Notes under the pieces: generated by a model
Database searches by the model: none
What the model was told of the DNA's origin: nothing
The model's input: only the letters and a program-made list of their open reading frames with translations
Origin: Anodontia alba
Lineage: Eukaryota; Mollusca; Bivalvia; Lucinida; Lucinidae
Assembly: GCA_964016985.1 (NCBI GenBank)
Contig: OZ024821.1
Coordinates: 85,409,035-85,473,034, forward strand
Direction: 5' to 3'
Length of the DNA stretch: 64,000 nt
Program-made: the position numbers and the translations under genes
In this document: positions 22,549 to 35,329 of the stretch, piece by piece
Position numbering within the stretch: the stretch's first letter is position 1
Layout of the letters: each line of letters opens with the position of its first letter

Positions 22549-23337
22549 TTTTGCAGCAAAACATCAGGCAAAGTGAATCTAAATGAATGCCCAAGTTTTG
22601 GTACAAAAATAAAATTGTCCTAAATTAAGCACCTTAATTATCACCTTATCTTCGGTTTCATGGAAAATGGCTTTTTTTTTTTTTTTAAATCATCTCTCAA
22701 GGAGATTTGTTATACTTGGTAGATTTTCTGTCATTTTTTCCAAGGGAGACAATTTTTGTGACTTTCTGTTAACTTTCCAACACAACAAAAACCTTTGAAA
22801 AGGAGTCTACTTTAAAAGGAATGAATTTGGCCCCCTTCTTCTGAAAAGAGATCTACTCTAAAAGGAAAGAATTTGCTCCAAAGGGAGCAAATTCTTTCCT
22901 TTTAGAGTAGACCCTTCTTCAGAAAGGAGACAAAACAATTTTGACAATTACCTCCCCTGAATGTGTACCTATTCCGCATAATATAGAGTTCAAACAATAA
23001 ACAACAAAATCATTTTAAAGGGAACAAACCATGTGACAGTTACTGAACAGTGCCTTGAGAAAAGGGACTTTTGAGGTTTGTATGTTATACATTGACAATG
23101 TAAGCTTAGATTAGACTGTGCATCTACAAAGTCTGATAAAATTCCAGATCTGGGTGACACTGGGTATAGGTATACAGAACACTTGAACAGCCTTGTGGTA
23201 CAAGTTGACTTTTTTGCGATGTGGTAAAGTGTAGGACTTGAGTCCAGCATACAGGGTTTAATCCCTGGTCAAGGAAAAATATGATTTGAATTTTTTCTCC
23301 TGTTACTTTGGTGCCAACAGTAAATGTGTGTGTGTGT

Positions 23338-23606
23338 GTTGAGGTTTTACGGCCCAGTCAACCCAATGGGGTTATGTCAAGCGCGGTCAGTTTACCTAAC
23401 CACACGTTTACTGGGCAGGCTTAGTCCTCTAAGCAGTTAACCAGTATTGTGCACATTCTTTCGCCAGAAACTGACAATTGCCCTTCTTGTATCAGCGGAA
23501 GGGAGAGAATGACCGTAGAAAATATTTCATGATCAATCTCCACTAAAGAATGTTACTGACCTCAGCGGGGGCTGAACCCGCGACCTCCTGGTCTCCAGCC
23601 AACAGC
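23338..23606 (-). mobile_element. tRNA-derived SINE family D, copy 1
   Basis: Body from ttgaggttttacggcccag to the box-B-like ggttcagcccc on the minus strand. The A-box end is lost. A (TG)n tract adjoins the 3' end. Confidence 0.8.
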
Positions 23607-23619
23607 AAATAAGCACCAT

Positions 23620-24350
23620 GACTGTGTGCATAAAACTCCTCTAGTCTCATTACATATGATTCTCGGTCCTAGAAATTAAGGGGAGGAATTTCAATTCATA
23701 GGGGGAGAATGTCTCCAGGTATATACTAAATGCATATTGCACACTTGTACTGACTTGCTGTACAAGCCAGCTTTTATAGAGAAGTGATAGAGTGTAGGAC
23801 AATGAGTCCAGCAGTCCAGGGTTCAATGCCCAGTAGGAAAAAAAAGGTGATATGCATTTCTATCCCAATACTTAGGGTTAATATGGTATACTGTAATTGC
23901 CCTAAATACCTGGCTGCTGTAATTCCTTTCTGCATTTACCCTAAAATTTGTACACATGGCCACCTGGTAATCCATTTCCTATAATAAGGGGAGTCTGATT
24001 AGTTTTTATTACCGTATTTACCCTGTATTCGGACACTTCAACTCCTTACCATACTTTTTCTAAAATTTGAACATGTACAATTTACTACCCGATGTTCTGT
24101 CTAAAAATTGCTGGGTGGCAAACTGTGTAGACTCTGATGAGATGCTGCATTCTTTTGTGACTTCTCATCTGAGTTTATACTGTTTGCTCAGACCTGTCTG
24201 TCCTATTACATACAGTATATATGGTATTATTATGTTTTGTAGAAATTTCTGAAGTTAATGTAAATAGTTTAGACCCTGATCAGACCTGCATTCTGCAGCC
24301 TCTGGCCAGATTCTATACTGTTTGCCAATTTGCCTTTTTATGGGATATTA
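23620..24350. other. Intergenic, MITE fragments only
   Basis: Degenerate family F cores and cttagggttaatatggta-type flanks. No gene seen. Confidence 0.5.
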
Positions 24351-24620
24351 GGCTTAAATGGGTTGAGCAGACAACAAATTGATAGTTTTCTTATTTTCCC
24401 CAGAAAATAGGCTCTCTCTGACAAAAGACTTTGATAGTTCATGCAAACTGTCTTCTCTCAGAAAACAGGCTTTGACATATCATGCAAATTATCTCCTCCA
24501 GGAAAACAGGCTCGACATTTCATGCAAACTCTCTCCTCAGGAGCCTTTTTTTCTAGCAAAAATATATGTAATTGTCATTTGCTGAATTTTTTTTCCAAGC
24601 ATACTACCCATTACACATGC
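24350..24620. mobile_element. Foldback MITE family B, copy 6, rearranged
   Basis: Three successive copies of the cagaaaacaggctttgacat half are found in the same direction instead of a clean palindrome. Confidence 0.65.
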
Positions 24621-24869
24621 TGACTGAGTGGCAAAGTATGCAGACCCTGATCAAAGTTTGAGCTGGGCTTACACTGCTTTATGGTTTATTCAATAAAGAA
24701 TGTTCAAATTATTAGCTTAAACATTAGCTGACTTCCTAATTAGTCAGCTGTATGTAAAACAATTCCATTTACTAGTTTCATTTACCAGTACCATACTTTG
24801 TATACATAAAGCAGATATTCTCAGCCAAGTACAAATCTTGTCTTCTGAGGCATTTCCAGACTTAATAGA

Positions 24870-25145
24870 CTGGAACCCCTGTATAAGATGGTTCATTATA
24901 AGATAGTTTCAGATATAAGACGGTTTAACAAAACAATGCAAAATTTATCTCGAAACAAAAATGTACAGATTATATAGAAATATGACTATTTACAATATGT
25001 ATAGGTTATATAGAAAAATGACCATTTATGGTCATTTTTCTATATAATCTATACATTTTTGTTTGGACACAACACGGCTGTTTAGCTAATATGGTTTTTG
25101 CTTTGGATCCCAGCAACAGTGTTATAAAGAGGTTGTGGTGCACCT
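24870..25145. repeat. MITE-like repeat with inverted inner arms
   Basis: It contains gtataagatggttcattata at the left and an inverted pair around atgaccatttatggtcattt. Ends were not set with confidence. Confidence 0.45.
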
Positions 25146-25319
25146 ATATTTCTGAATAAAAAAAGTAGATCATACATTGATCAATTACATGGTATAACCT
25201 TGGGTGGCAAATCAATATTGAATATCGAGTGTCAAGATAACAGCGGCAGATTGTGTGTTTGCAATGAGACAATGTGCATTAAGCAGAAGCAGAGCATTAG
25301 AATATAAGTAACAAATAAA

Positions 25320-25567
25320 CAGGGTCCAGTTGTTCAAAGCGTCATTAGCTTAACGAGCTTGTTAAGGGTCATTTCGTTAACTGTTGTAGCAGATTCAATA
25401 TACAATATTATGATATTTTTTGCTGAAAAAATGTGAGTAACTTTTGCACTGCAAAAGCTACTCACATTTTTTCAGCAAAACATTTTGACATATTTGCATA
25501 TCACTCAATGTAAATTTTAACGAATCGTTAACTAACGAAATCGTTAGCTTTGAACAACTGGGCCCAG
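25320..25567. mobile_element. GGGCCC-ended MITE family A, copy 1
   Basis: Ends cagggtccagttgttcaaag and tttgaacaactgggcccag. The central hairpin arm is gctgaaaaaatgtgagtaac. Confidence 0.86.
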
Positions 25568-25946
25568 ATTAGCTTGAAAACAACACTTCTGATACGGATC
25601 TGTTACACTGCAGGTTATTCTTGAGGGTTGGGCAGAGTGGGGGGAAGTCCCATTTAACATCAATTGTTGACTTTCTAATCTGACAATTAAGACCTTCGAT
25701 TATATACCAACATGCCTATATAAGGAACTTGATCACTAGAGTTCCTACCCCTAATGACTTCTTCTATCACCTCCCAGCTCTCCCTCCAACTCACCCTTGG
25801 AACCGTCACTATCAGTCTCCCCCATGACCTTGGCCTTCCATTATAGGTAACACTTATAGCTGTATACCCTAATATTTGACAAAAGCTGGTGTCATGCAGA
25901 ATCAGTTTCTCAAGTGTGATTTTCATATATCAAATGGTGTTCAAGA

Positions 25947-26130
25947 TACAGTCAAACCTGTGTTAGTGGTCACCTCTATTAAGCAGCCAACCTGTATTAA
26001 GCAGCCAGAAGAAAGTTGCCCCAAAATTCGTAGACTTATATATTTGAACTGTATTAAGCAGCCACCTGCCTTCAGCAGCCACATTTTAAGCTTCCCATGG
26101 GTGGCTGCTTAAGACAGGTTTGACTGTATA
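25947..26130. mobile_element. Pogo/Tigger-like MITE
   Basis: TA-flanked, ends cagtcaaacctgt and acaggtttgactg, with repeated ttaagcagcca inside. The host repeat reads through once it is removed (ttcaagata...taaggaaa). Confidence 0.82.
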
Positions 26131-26139
26131 AGGAAAAAT

Positions 26140-26690
26140 CACTGGAGTGTGAAGTATTGACCAGATATACTTACTTTATTATGAGGGCAATCTTGGTGCC
26201 ACATCCCAGTATCCTAGGTATGATGTTCAGTCATCAAATGGTCTTCAAGATATGAAGACAAAAATGCTTGAGTACAAAATATTGGTCACATGGATGTACA
26301 TATATTATATGGCCAGTCTTGGTGTCACATGGAACCATAATGTCCCAAGTATGAAGATCTTTTTTAAATTATTTACATATAACGCAAAGTGCTAGAGAAG
26401 ACTTTAAACATATTGAATGAAACGAGTCTTACATTTTAACCTCCAGCAATGCCCAGAGGCATGGGCTCTGGGTCAGCATTGATTGTAATAACATTTTGGC
26501 CTATAAATATCAACTGGTGAAACACAAACTAAATCCAGCAACAGGTCTTAATAATACAACATCTTAACAACTTTGATGCAACAACTCTGATGTCCACTTA
26601 ATGCTATGGAAGGACAAACAAATATACGGACATAAGTACACAAGAGCAGCCAAATGGATGAATAGAAAAACAAAAACTATATACCCCTTG
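26140..26690. repeat. Degenerate unit repeat
   Basis: Two or three units share cttggtgtcacatggaacca and tcttcaagatatgaa. They continue the host of the MITE at 25947. Confidence 0.55.
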
Positions 26691-26699
26691 GTATACAAG

Positions 26700-26830
26700 T
26701 ATGCTTGGGATATAAAAAGGGGTCAAATCTAAAAGGAAAGAATTTGCTCCCAAGGGGAGCAAATTCTTTCCTTTTAGAGTGGACCCCTTTTCAGAAGGAA
26801 AGCAAAATAATTTTGAATTAGTTACCTCAC
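26700..26830. repeat. Family J hairpin repeat
   Basis: Arms aaaggaaagaatttgctccc and gggagcaaattctttccttt. Other copies: 22790-22980, 27785-27880, 31825-31920, 37780-37940 (split by SINE copy 4), 39060-39190, 3590-3690. Confidence 0.7.
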
Positions 26831-27070
26831 CACCCGAAGTTTTTCAGTTACCCTTAAGGGAGATATGGTAGGTTACAGACAAGCAAAATGGATTATCAAA
26901 TCGTCTGAGAATAAAGACAAAATCTAATATTACTTAAAAATTTTCTAAGTGATTTTGCCTGGGGTCAAACCCACGCCATGCAACTACCAATTGTGCTGCA
27001 AAGACAATCCCAAAAAAAGGTTGTTCAAATACCGGTAGTGCTTATAAAGCCAACTGACACTTCAGTTTTT

Positions 27071-27360
27071 GCTGAGGTTTTACGGCCACGTCAACCCAAT
27101 GGGGTTACGTCGAGGGCGGTCAGTTTACCTAACCTCACGTTTACTGGGCAGACTTAGTCCTCTAAGCGGTTAACCAGTATTGTGCACATTCTTTCACCAG
27201 AAACAGACAGCTGCCCTTCTTGAATCAGCAGGAGAGAATGACCGTAGAAAATATTTCATGATCAATCTCCAAGAGAGAATGTTGCCGACCTCGGCTGGGG
27301 TTGAACCCGCAACCTCCTGGTCTCCAGTCAGACGGCGCATCCAACTGAGCCACCGAGGCT
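27071..27360 (-). mobile_element. tRNA-derived SINE family D, copy 2, full length
   Basis: On the minus strand it begins agcctcggtggctcagttgg (A box TGGCTCAGTTGG), has the B box GGTTCAACCCC about 40 bases on, then a body without homology to tRNA, and ends cgtaaaacctcagc. Confidence 0.87.
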
Positions 27361-28374
27361 GGAGTACACTTGGTATTTAGAAGCTTAGTATTTTTTAATT
27401 TAGTTTGCGTTACTTGGATTATTTTTTACTCTCTTTTCTCTTTTCATCACAAATAAACTTTGATCTTCATACAAGTCAACATGTTTTAACACACTTACCC
27501 CAATGAATACACTTGGTAGCATTTCTGTCATTTTTTTTATATGCAGGTAACTTTTGTGTCTTTCTGTTTGCTTTCCTGCAAACTATGTTCAAAAGTGTCT
27601 ACAGTAATAACCCTAAGTATTGTGAGAGACAGGCCTATGCGGCATCTGATCAGGGTCTACACTGTTTTCCATACAGCAATATTTTAGACACATCAAGAGG
27701 TAGTAGAATGGACTATTTTAAATTTTAGGACAAGGGATGGTAAGTAAATAACGTGTCCCAATACTTAGGGTAAATACGGTACCCTGTAAGGGGGGAAAAT
27801 TGTTTCCTGTGGAAGAAAATAATTTGAAAAGGAAAGAACCTGCTTCCCTTAAGTGGAAATTCTTTCATTTTAGAGTACGGTAATAACCCCAAGTATTGGG
27901 ACAGACAGGCCTTTGCAAATATGATCAGATGCCACAGGACATGGCATCTGATCAGGGTCTACACTGTTTGCCATACATACAGCAATATTTTAGACACATC
28001 AAGAGGTAGTAGAATGAACTATGTCAAATTTTTGGACAAGTATGGTGAATAGATATGGTGTCCAAATACCTAGGATAAATATGGAGATCCTTTTTCAGAA
28101 GGAAGACAAAAACATGAAAAAAAAACCAACAAAAAACAAAAAAAACCAAAAAAAAAACCAGATTGACAGTTTCCTTTCTGAAAGTCTATCCATTCCTCTG
28201 AAGGCAAAATAGCAGAAAACAAACTACATACAGCGAATTTTCTCTCTTCTTTTTTCAAAAAAAAAAAATATGGCGTTTGATCTGATTACCGCACATACCC
28301 CTACAAGCGCAGTGTCAAGCAATTTCGTATGCTTCAGACTGCAGTCCATTTAGTATAATCTACTTCTTTATAAT

Positions 28375-28625
28375 GGCATATTTTGTGGTTACTCATCTGA
28401 ATTGCCTTTCCAAGTCGAGGCAATTCAAATGAGTACCCACAACATATGCTTTATAAACTTGTTGAGGCAATTCAAATAAGTAACCACAATATAGCATATG
28501 TTGTGGTTACTTATCTAAATTGCCTTAACAAGTCGAGGTAATTCAAATGAGTACCCACAATATACCCTCTTATAAACTTGTTTAGGTAATTCAAATAAGT
28601 AACAACAATATTTGCATTTATAAAG
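28375..28625. repeat. Family C hairpin repeat, multiple arms
   Basis: Five alternating arms of ggcaattcaaatgagtaccc and its inverse within 250 bases. Confidence 0.7.
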
Positions 28626-28858
28626 AAAATCAGAACACATTTCACATAAGCATCATTAAATACGCCCCTAAAGAAGTCCTTTTACTACATTTTTTTTTCA
28701 GTAATTTAGAAAAAATCAAGCCTTAGCAATGCGGTCATGGTAGACCTTGATGTTTATCATCTTCTCAAAAGCAGCTTATTGTAGTTACCCTAAAAGTTTG
28801 GACATTTTCATTCCTTACTGCACCTATCCTAAAAACTGGACAAATCCATTTTACAACC

Positions 28859-29104
28859 TGGGTCCAGCTGTTCAAAACTAACGATGTCATTTCTTAACGC
28901 ATGGATAAAACTTTGATCATTAAATATGGCATATATGCTTATATTTTTGCTGAAAAAATGTGAGTAGCTTTTGCATTTGCAAAAGCTACTCACATTTTTT
29001 TTCAGCAAAAATGCCTGTGAAACAGATATTGTACTTACTAGAACAATTAACATTTTGACCACTAACGAGCTTGTTAAGCTAACGATGCTTTGAACTGAGC
29101 CCTG
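28859..29104. mobile_element. GGGCCC-ended MITE family A, copy 2
   Basis: Same ends (one diverged, gaactgagcccagg-like) and the same central hairpin with a 4-base loop. Confidence 0.85.
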
Positions 29105-29480
29105 GTATTGTGTCAGAATGGCAAGTAGTGTAAACCCTGAACAAACTTTTCCTTTAGGTGCAATTAAATCTGGTCTATAATGTTTGTTTAGACCTGTTTA
29201 TTCAAATACTTCAGGTAAATACAATGATACTAGTGAACTGTCAAGCTCCGTTTTCTGGGGAAAATAAGAAAAAAAATATTAAACCCATTTCGAGAAATCC
29301 CCAAAAGGGTAACTGGTAAACAGTACAGACCCATCTCAGGTCTAAACTGTACATCAAAAAAAGGAATTTCTGTAAAACATAATTATAAAACTAACCAGAT
29401 ACTCTGCTATTGGAAACAGAACAGTACAAAGGGTTGTGGGGAAGAGTCCACTCGAGGTAAATGGGTTAATTTGTTTGTTT

Positions 29481-29734
29481 TGAGGTTTTACAGCCCAGTC
29501 AACCCAATGGGGTCATGTCGAGCGCGGTCAGTTTACCTAACCACACGTTTACTGGGCAGGCTTTAAAAGTCCTCTAAGCAGTTAACCAGTACTGTGCACA
29601 TTCTTTCACCAGAAACTGACAACTGCCCTTCTTGAATCTGCGGAAGGCAGAGAACGACCGTAGAAAATATTTCATGATCAGTCTCCACGAAAGAATGTTG
29701 CCGACCTCAGCAGGGGTTGAACCCACGACCTCCT
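29481..29734 (-). mobile_element. tRNA-derived SINE family D, copy 3, 5' truncated
   Basis: Body and B box (gggttcaacccctg) are present. The A-box end is missing. Confidence 0.8.
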
Positions 29735-30029
29735 CTTAAGTATTGGGACACCTTATCTACTTACCATATGTCCTAAAATTTGAAAAAGTCCATTCTACTA
29801 CCTCTTGCTTTGTCTAAAATATTGCTGTATGTATGGCAAACAATGTAGACCCTGATCAGATGCCACATTCTGCAGCGAGTGATCTGGGTCTAAACTGTTT
29901 GCAAAGGCCTATCTGCCACTTAGGATTATTATGGTACAACATTGTTTTTGGGCAGGCAGACTTGAGCAGATAGCGTACATCCAGATCAGATAATACAGAT
30001 TACTACCCAATCTACGTACTGTATGCGAA

Positions 30030-30500
30030 GTTAAAATGCATTTTTGACTATTTAAACATTTTCATCTGTGACAAAAGCCAGCCAGATTGAACTGGTTCTC
30101 TGAGAACTATCATCTGGGCTCACAGTTTGTACTATCTCGCGTTCAGGTGAATTACGAACCTATAAAATATCTGTGACAAAAGCCAGCCAGATTGAACCAG
30201 TTCTCAGAGAGCTATCACCCGGGCTCATATTTGAACTATCTCCTGGCCATATGAATTACCTATAAAATATGAATTGGGTAATAAAACATCTATATCATAC
30301 CTTTCTGGGTGACAATCAAAACCCTCGGTGCTGTGTACCTCCTGACGAACTATCAGCCAAGGCCTTCACCCCTCGGTGCTGTGTACCACCTGATGAACTA
30401 TCACCCGAGGCTGAAGGCCTCGGGTGATAGTTCATCAGGTGGTCCACAGCACCGAGGGGCTGACAGTTTTGACTGTCACCATTAAAGGTATGAAATAGTT
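30030..30500. repeat. Palindromic repeat family I, second copy
   Basis: It contains ctcggtgctgtgtaccacct and its inverse, plus two copies of agccagccagattgaac. Confidence 0.75.
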
Positions 30501-30734
30501 GTATAATGTAGCATCTGATCATTTTCTACACTGTTTGCAACTCATCCAGCTGTTTTTACACACATCTACAGTTAGTAAAATGGACAGTCAAATTTTGGGA
30601 GAGGTATTAATTCTGAGGAGTTATGGTATGATAGTTTATAAGTTAAATTTGGCAAGTTCTGGGTACTCAGTAATATTACCTTTGTAAGCTTTAGGCTCTA
30701 AGGAGAACCCACAACATATTATTTCATGGAAAAA

Positions 30735-30985
30735 TGAGGGTTAAGGTCATGTCAAACTCATCAGTTAAAACTACTCACTTTTCCTAGGCAGCCTAGTCCT
30801 CAAAGCGGTGAACCAGTACTTGTAGACATAATTTGGCCTGTAACTGACACCTGCTTTTCCAGAATCAGTGGAAGTGAGAGAATGGCCGTAGACATAATTT
30901 CATATTCAATCTCCATGAAAGTTATGTGGCCGAGTTGGGATTCAAACTTGCCACCCCTGGATCTGCAGTCAGATGTGCTTTGGAT
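30735..30985 (-). mobile_element. Diverged relative of SINE family D
   Basis: Recognisable blocks: tcctcaaagcggtgaaccag, gtaactgacacctg, agtgagagaatggccgtaga. The promoter part is degenerate. Confidence 0.65.
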
Positions 30986-31004
30986 GTTTGCATATGCTAC
31001 AGAT

Positions 31005-31208
31005 TTAACCCTTGTTCTGCTGAATAAATTAAGATGCCACTCCTACTTCTTATTTTCAGCCAATCAGATTACTTGTTGCTATAAATTCACATACTTAATG
31101 GCAAACAGTGCAGATCCAGATCAGTTGGCTTCTGAAGAAGCCAACTGATCTGGATCTACACTGTTTGCAAAGGCAGGGTATATCTGGGTTCAGCAGGACA
31201 TGGGTTAA
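31005..31208. mobile_element. TTAA MITE family E, copy 7
   Basis: TTAA on both sides. It is inserted at the end of a diverged SINE (30735-30985). Confidence 0.87.
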
Positions 31209-31287
31209 TGAACTCTGACAATGAAATATTTGTCTCCCTTCTCCCTTGAGCTACTCCTTGTCTTCAAAAAAAATATAGACACACAGT

Positions 31288-31815
31288 TGACTCTCGTTAT
31301 CAAAGTCCAAGAGACTGTCTGACATACTTCAAGATATCTGTACCTCGACATATCAGATTTGCAGAATTGAGGAAAAATAAATTGAACAGCCATATTTCAA
31401 AAATGAATATGAAATTTGACTCCTGAAGTTATAGATATATGGCAAATATTGTGGAAAAGAGGAGAAATTCCTTAGGAGCAATTACTCCTCTTTTCCACAA
31501 TATAATGTTACCTGTTTTTAGATTTCCATTAACCCTTGTCCTGCTGAACCCGGATATACCCTGCCTTTGTAAACAGGGTAGATCCAGATTAGTTGGCTTC
31601 TGAAGCCAACTGATCTGGATCTGCACTGTTTGTCATTAAGTATAAGAATTTCTATCAAAAAATCGGGTCAAGTAATCTGATTGGCTGGAAAATAGAAGTG
31701 GGCGTGGCATCTTAATTTATTCAGCATGAGAAGGGTTAAAACAGGGACCAGATTTTCACTTCGAGATAAGCGTTTTTTTGAGATAAGTGAAGTCGAGATA
31801 ATGATAGTCAACTGT
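31288..31815. mobile_element. Pogo/Tigger-like palindromic MITE, interrupted
   Basis: Ends cagttgactctcgttatc and gataatgatagtcaactg. Split by TTAA MITE copy 8. An uninterrupted copy is at 53467-53786. Confidence 0.83.
31529..31739. mobile_element. TTAA MITE family E, copy 8, nested in a pogo-like MITE
   Basis: TTAA on both sides. It splits the palindromic element 31288-31815. The uninterrupted relative at 53460-53786 gives the empty site (tagatttct...aaaacaggga). Confidence 0.9.
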
Positions 31816-32054
31816 ACTCCCTTTTGGAGCAAATTCTTCCCTTTATGATTAGTCTCATTTTTGAAAGGTTCCAAATACTAGAAAAGCAACTTCCTGTCTG
31901 CAAAAGTTGTCTCCCTTTATATCTGGTGGCAAAATTAACCCAAATAAGCTTATGGACTTTCCCATCTGTATTCATTGGATGAGTCTATTTGCTTTATAAG
32001 GGGGCCAGGTGTATTTTTTCATTTTTGTTCCATTTGTAACTGAAATTCCTGTAA

Positions 32055-32120
32055 GCAAACAGTGAAGACCCTGATCAGATGCCGCATAATGCGGCATCTG
32101 ATCTGGGTCTGCACTGTTTG
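32055..32120. repeat. Palindromic core element family F, cleanest copy
   Basis: gcaaacagtgaagaccctga at the left and its inverted partner ctgggtctgcactgtttg at the right, with gatgccgcataatgcggcat between. Other clear copies: 5733-5799, 8467-8532, 10838-10900, 24118-24190, 27918-27972, 29848-29905, 38869-38940. Many degenerate ones lie near motifs such as cttagggtaaatacggta. Confidence 0.8.
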
Positions 32121-32359
32121 ACTATGTCCCACAAAAGGGATGTGAGGCTTAAATAGTTTAACATGTGTATCCTTCACTTTATACAGCTTATATAAAACTT
32201 AATCGATACTATAATTTAAACAAGAGTTGTCAGAAGACAACACAGCTTGCTGGAAAGGGGTGATCCAATATGAAAACAATCTTTGGAAGTGATCATTGTT
32301 AAGAAGACTGTGACTGAAATGTCTTCCCTTAGGTTGGTGTGGCCAAAATATGAAAGCTA

Positions 32360-33631
32360 CAAGGAGAGTTCAATAAATTCATAGAACTCGGTATTTTTCT
32401 ATACAATTCAAGATTTCTTTTTTCATTTTTGTGCAGTGTAAACCTTTGTCAGTTGAATGATAACAGCCCTTCAGTCAACACGTACATTTTTTGCTCTTAC
32501 TTTTTGTTTGAATACCCATAGGCAAAAATGGAAAGTCAGCATATTGTGTTCAGAGCAGTCATAAAGTTCCTCACTAAGGAGGGTGCAAAGGCCAAAGAAA
32601 TCCATCGGCACATGGCTGATGTGTATGGTGATAGTAGCCCAAAGTATTCCACAGTGGCAAAGTGGTCAGCAGAATTTAAACGTGTGCGAGACTCCTTAGA
32701 AGATGACCCAAATCCAGGTCGCCCTGCTGATGTCATCGACCGTGTTGAGAGACTTGTGCTAAACAATTGCTGAATCAAAGTTGCCGAACTTGCTTCAGAA
32801 TATGGTATTTCTAATGGAAGTGTTTACACTATAATCCATGAACATTTAGGCATGTCAAAAGTACCCGGTATCTGCCAGGTGGGTACCCAGAAACCTGAAC
32901 ATGCAAGATCGTCAGCAAAGGGTGGAGTCAAGTCAAGAACTTCTGGAAGTGTACAATGCCAATCCAGAAGACTTTCACACTCGTCTTGTAACAAGAGATG
33001 AAATTTGGCTTCATCACTGGGACCCAGATACTAAAAAAGAGTCCATGCAATGGAAGCGCCCTGGCTCACCCCCACCTAACCATCAGCCAACAGGTAATGG
33101 CCACGGTGTTTTGGGACTCCAAAGGGATTATATTGATAGATTTTGTAATCTTGTAAGCCTGCTGGTACTTCAATTACAGGAGAATACTATGCCAATGTCA
33201 TTAAACAATTAAGGGTTGCTATTAAAGAAAAATGAAGGGGAAAGCTAGCTGCTGGTGTCCTTCTTTTGCATGATAATGCCCCTGTGCACAAGTCCAGAGT
33301 TGCACAAGCGGCTATTCGTGAGTGCAAGTTCGAGCAGTTAAATCACCCACCATAGAGTCCAGACCTGGCCCCAAGTGATTATTATCTGTTTCGAAATTTG
33401 AAGTCCCACTTGCGTGGAACGAGATTTTGGGACGATGGTGAGCTCAAGGCTGCTACAGAGGCTTGGTTTGAGGACCAAATAGACGACTTTTATTTCAAAG
33501 GCAGACTGCTTAAAAGAAAAGTGGGCCAAATGCATTGAAGTAAAGGGGGATTATATTGAAAAAAATGTTGAGACCATCTTCCAATCTGTGAGTTAAACCC
33601 CGAGTTCTACGAACTTATTGAACTCCCCTCG
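32360..33631 (+). mobile_element. Mariner element 3, decayed, second lineage
   Basis: A 1272-bp element with TA flanks (32358-32359, 33632-33633) and inverted repeats CAAGGAGAGTTCAATAAATT and CGAGGGGAGTTCAATAAGTT. It is inserted in a repeat whose reading continues on both sides (tatgaaagc before, tcttacatgc after). Its ends and transposase differ from elements 1 and 2. Confidence 0.9.
32528..33595 (+). pseudogene. Mariner transposase 3, several stops and shifts
   Basis: It begins MESQHIVFRAVIKFLTKEG, the N-terminal helix-turn-helix of the large mariner group, and stops with TGA at 32771. Further pieces are recognisable in shifted frames: LVTRDEIWLHHWDPDTKKES (first catalytic Asp, but with the usual TGDETW changed), LLLHDNAPVHKS, and SPDLAPSDYYLFRNLK preceded by a TAG at 33353. 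Many lesions show an old insertion, clearly older than mariners 1 and 2. Confidence 0.88.
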
Positions 33632-34554
33632 TATATCTTACATGCTGAATTCCTTAGGTTGGTGTGGACGAAATATGAAAGCTGTATCTTACATGCTTCA
33701 GCACTCATGTACATTTTTCAAAACTAAAACACAGCTAAAATGACAAAGTATGACCTGACTTTGACCTAGGCAGAAGGTCAAACTGAGGGAGTGTGTGTCT
33801 TACCCAAAGGTAGGTGGCAGCCAAATATTGAAGCACTATCTTGAATACTTCAGCAGTTTACGAACACTTTTCAATACTTAAACGCAGAACATGAACATGG
33901 GTTTAAATGACAAAGTATGACCTGACCTTGACCTAGGCAGCTTTGATTGTGTTCAGGTTTTATGGCCCAGTCAACTCAATGGGGTCATGTAGAGTGCAGT
34001 ATTTACCTAGGCAGAAGATCAAACTGAGGAAGGGGTGTGTGCTATTGAAAGATCTTACCATAATGTAGGTGTGGGCCAAACATCAAAGTGGTATCTTGAA
34101 TACTTCAGCAGTTGCATACACTTTTCAAAACTTAAATGCAGAATTTAAACATGAATGTAAATGACAAAGTGTGAATTGACCTTGACCTATATAGATGGGG
34201 ATGGGTGTGTATGCTATTGAAAGGTCTTACCCTAAGGTACGTGTAGGCTAGATATGAAAGCAGTACCTTAAATAATTAAAAAAACTATGCACACCTTTGA
34301 AAATTTAAACATTGTGCTAATGCAGAGGCCGACACCAACAACTGGGTGACAACATAAGCTCTCCAGGGACATAGTCCAGCGTTAATGGAAATACATTCCT
34401 AATTCTCTGAGCAACACAACTGAGCAAAAATAATTTTGAAAAAATCTTTATTAAAACATATAAAAGTAGAAACAAAACATAAAACATAATACTTTAAGTC
34501 TACTGGACGGACACACAGAAAAATTCATATGTTTATCATATGTGATACAGACAT

Positions 34555-34802
34555 CTGGGCCTGGTTGTTCAAAGCATTGTTAGCTTAACAAGCTCGTTAG
34601 TGGTCAGCAGCTTAACTGTTCTAGTAAGTACAGTATCTAATTCACAAGTATTTTTGTTGAAAAAATGTGAGTAGCTTTTGCAAATGCAAAAGCTACTCAC
34701 ATTTTTTCAGCAAAAATATTAGCATATATGCCATATTTGATGACCAAAGATTTAACGATACGTTAATTAACAACATCGTTAGTTTTGAACAACTGGGCCC
34801 TG
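34555..34802. mobile_element. GGGCCC-ended MITE family A, copy 3
   Basis: Same ends and hairpin. It lies next to the family H repeat that hosts mariner 3. Confidence 0.86.
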
Positions 34803-35175
34803 AGATACAACATGCTTTCGATATGAGCCGCAACATGAGAAAACGCACCTTCTGACATGTTCACTCAACAAAGATTCAAATCAGCCTGTGCATCCACACA
34901 GTCTGATTAGCCTTAATTGTTCACATAAAGAAACTTTGCATCCTTAGCTATCCAAAATGCACCCAGTGATGATTCTGATCAGCCTGTGTGAATGGACAGG
35001 CTAATTTGAATCTTCGCTGGGCTCATAATTTTATGTCCAAAGGTACATTTTTTATGTTGCAGATCATATATCATCTGCCTGCTCTCAACTTGATGTCTTT
35101 TTCTCTTCTTATTTATCTTTATTTTTACCATTACTTCACAATTTTTTCCTTTCTTCCAGCATGAAAATTTAACAT

Positions 35176-35329
35176 GTAACCCTTGTCCCGCTGAAGCCAA
35201 CTGATCTGATTCTACACTGTTTGTCATTCAGCAAATAAATTTATATGAACAATCTGGATTAAGTAATCTGAAAGGCTGACAATTAGAAATGGGTGTGGCA
35301 TCTAACTTATTCAGCATGACAAGATTTAA
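35176..35329. mobile_element. TTAA MITE family E, copy 9, internally deleted
   Basis: It starts GTAACCCTTGTCCCGCTGAA and ends at TTAA. One arm of the central palindrome is missing. Confidence 0.75.

Larger units (their letters stand above)
32220..34330. repeat. Array of about 190-bp units hosting mariner 3
   Basis: Units share aatatgaaagctgtatctta, cacttttcaaaacttaaa and gacaaagtatgacctgacct. At least four units, with mariner 3 inserted in the first. Confidence 0.7.

Noticed and set aside
27300..27360. A tRNA gene on the minus strand
   Set aside because: A and B boxes are present, but there is no acceptor stem pairing and the sequence continues into the SINE body, so it is a SINE head.
28375..28625. 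CRISPR-like regular repeats
   Set aside because: The repeats are alternating inverted arms of hairpin MITEs in an animal genome, with no spacers of constant length.
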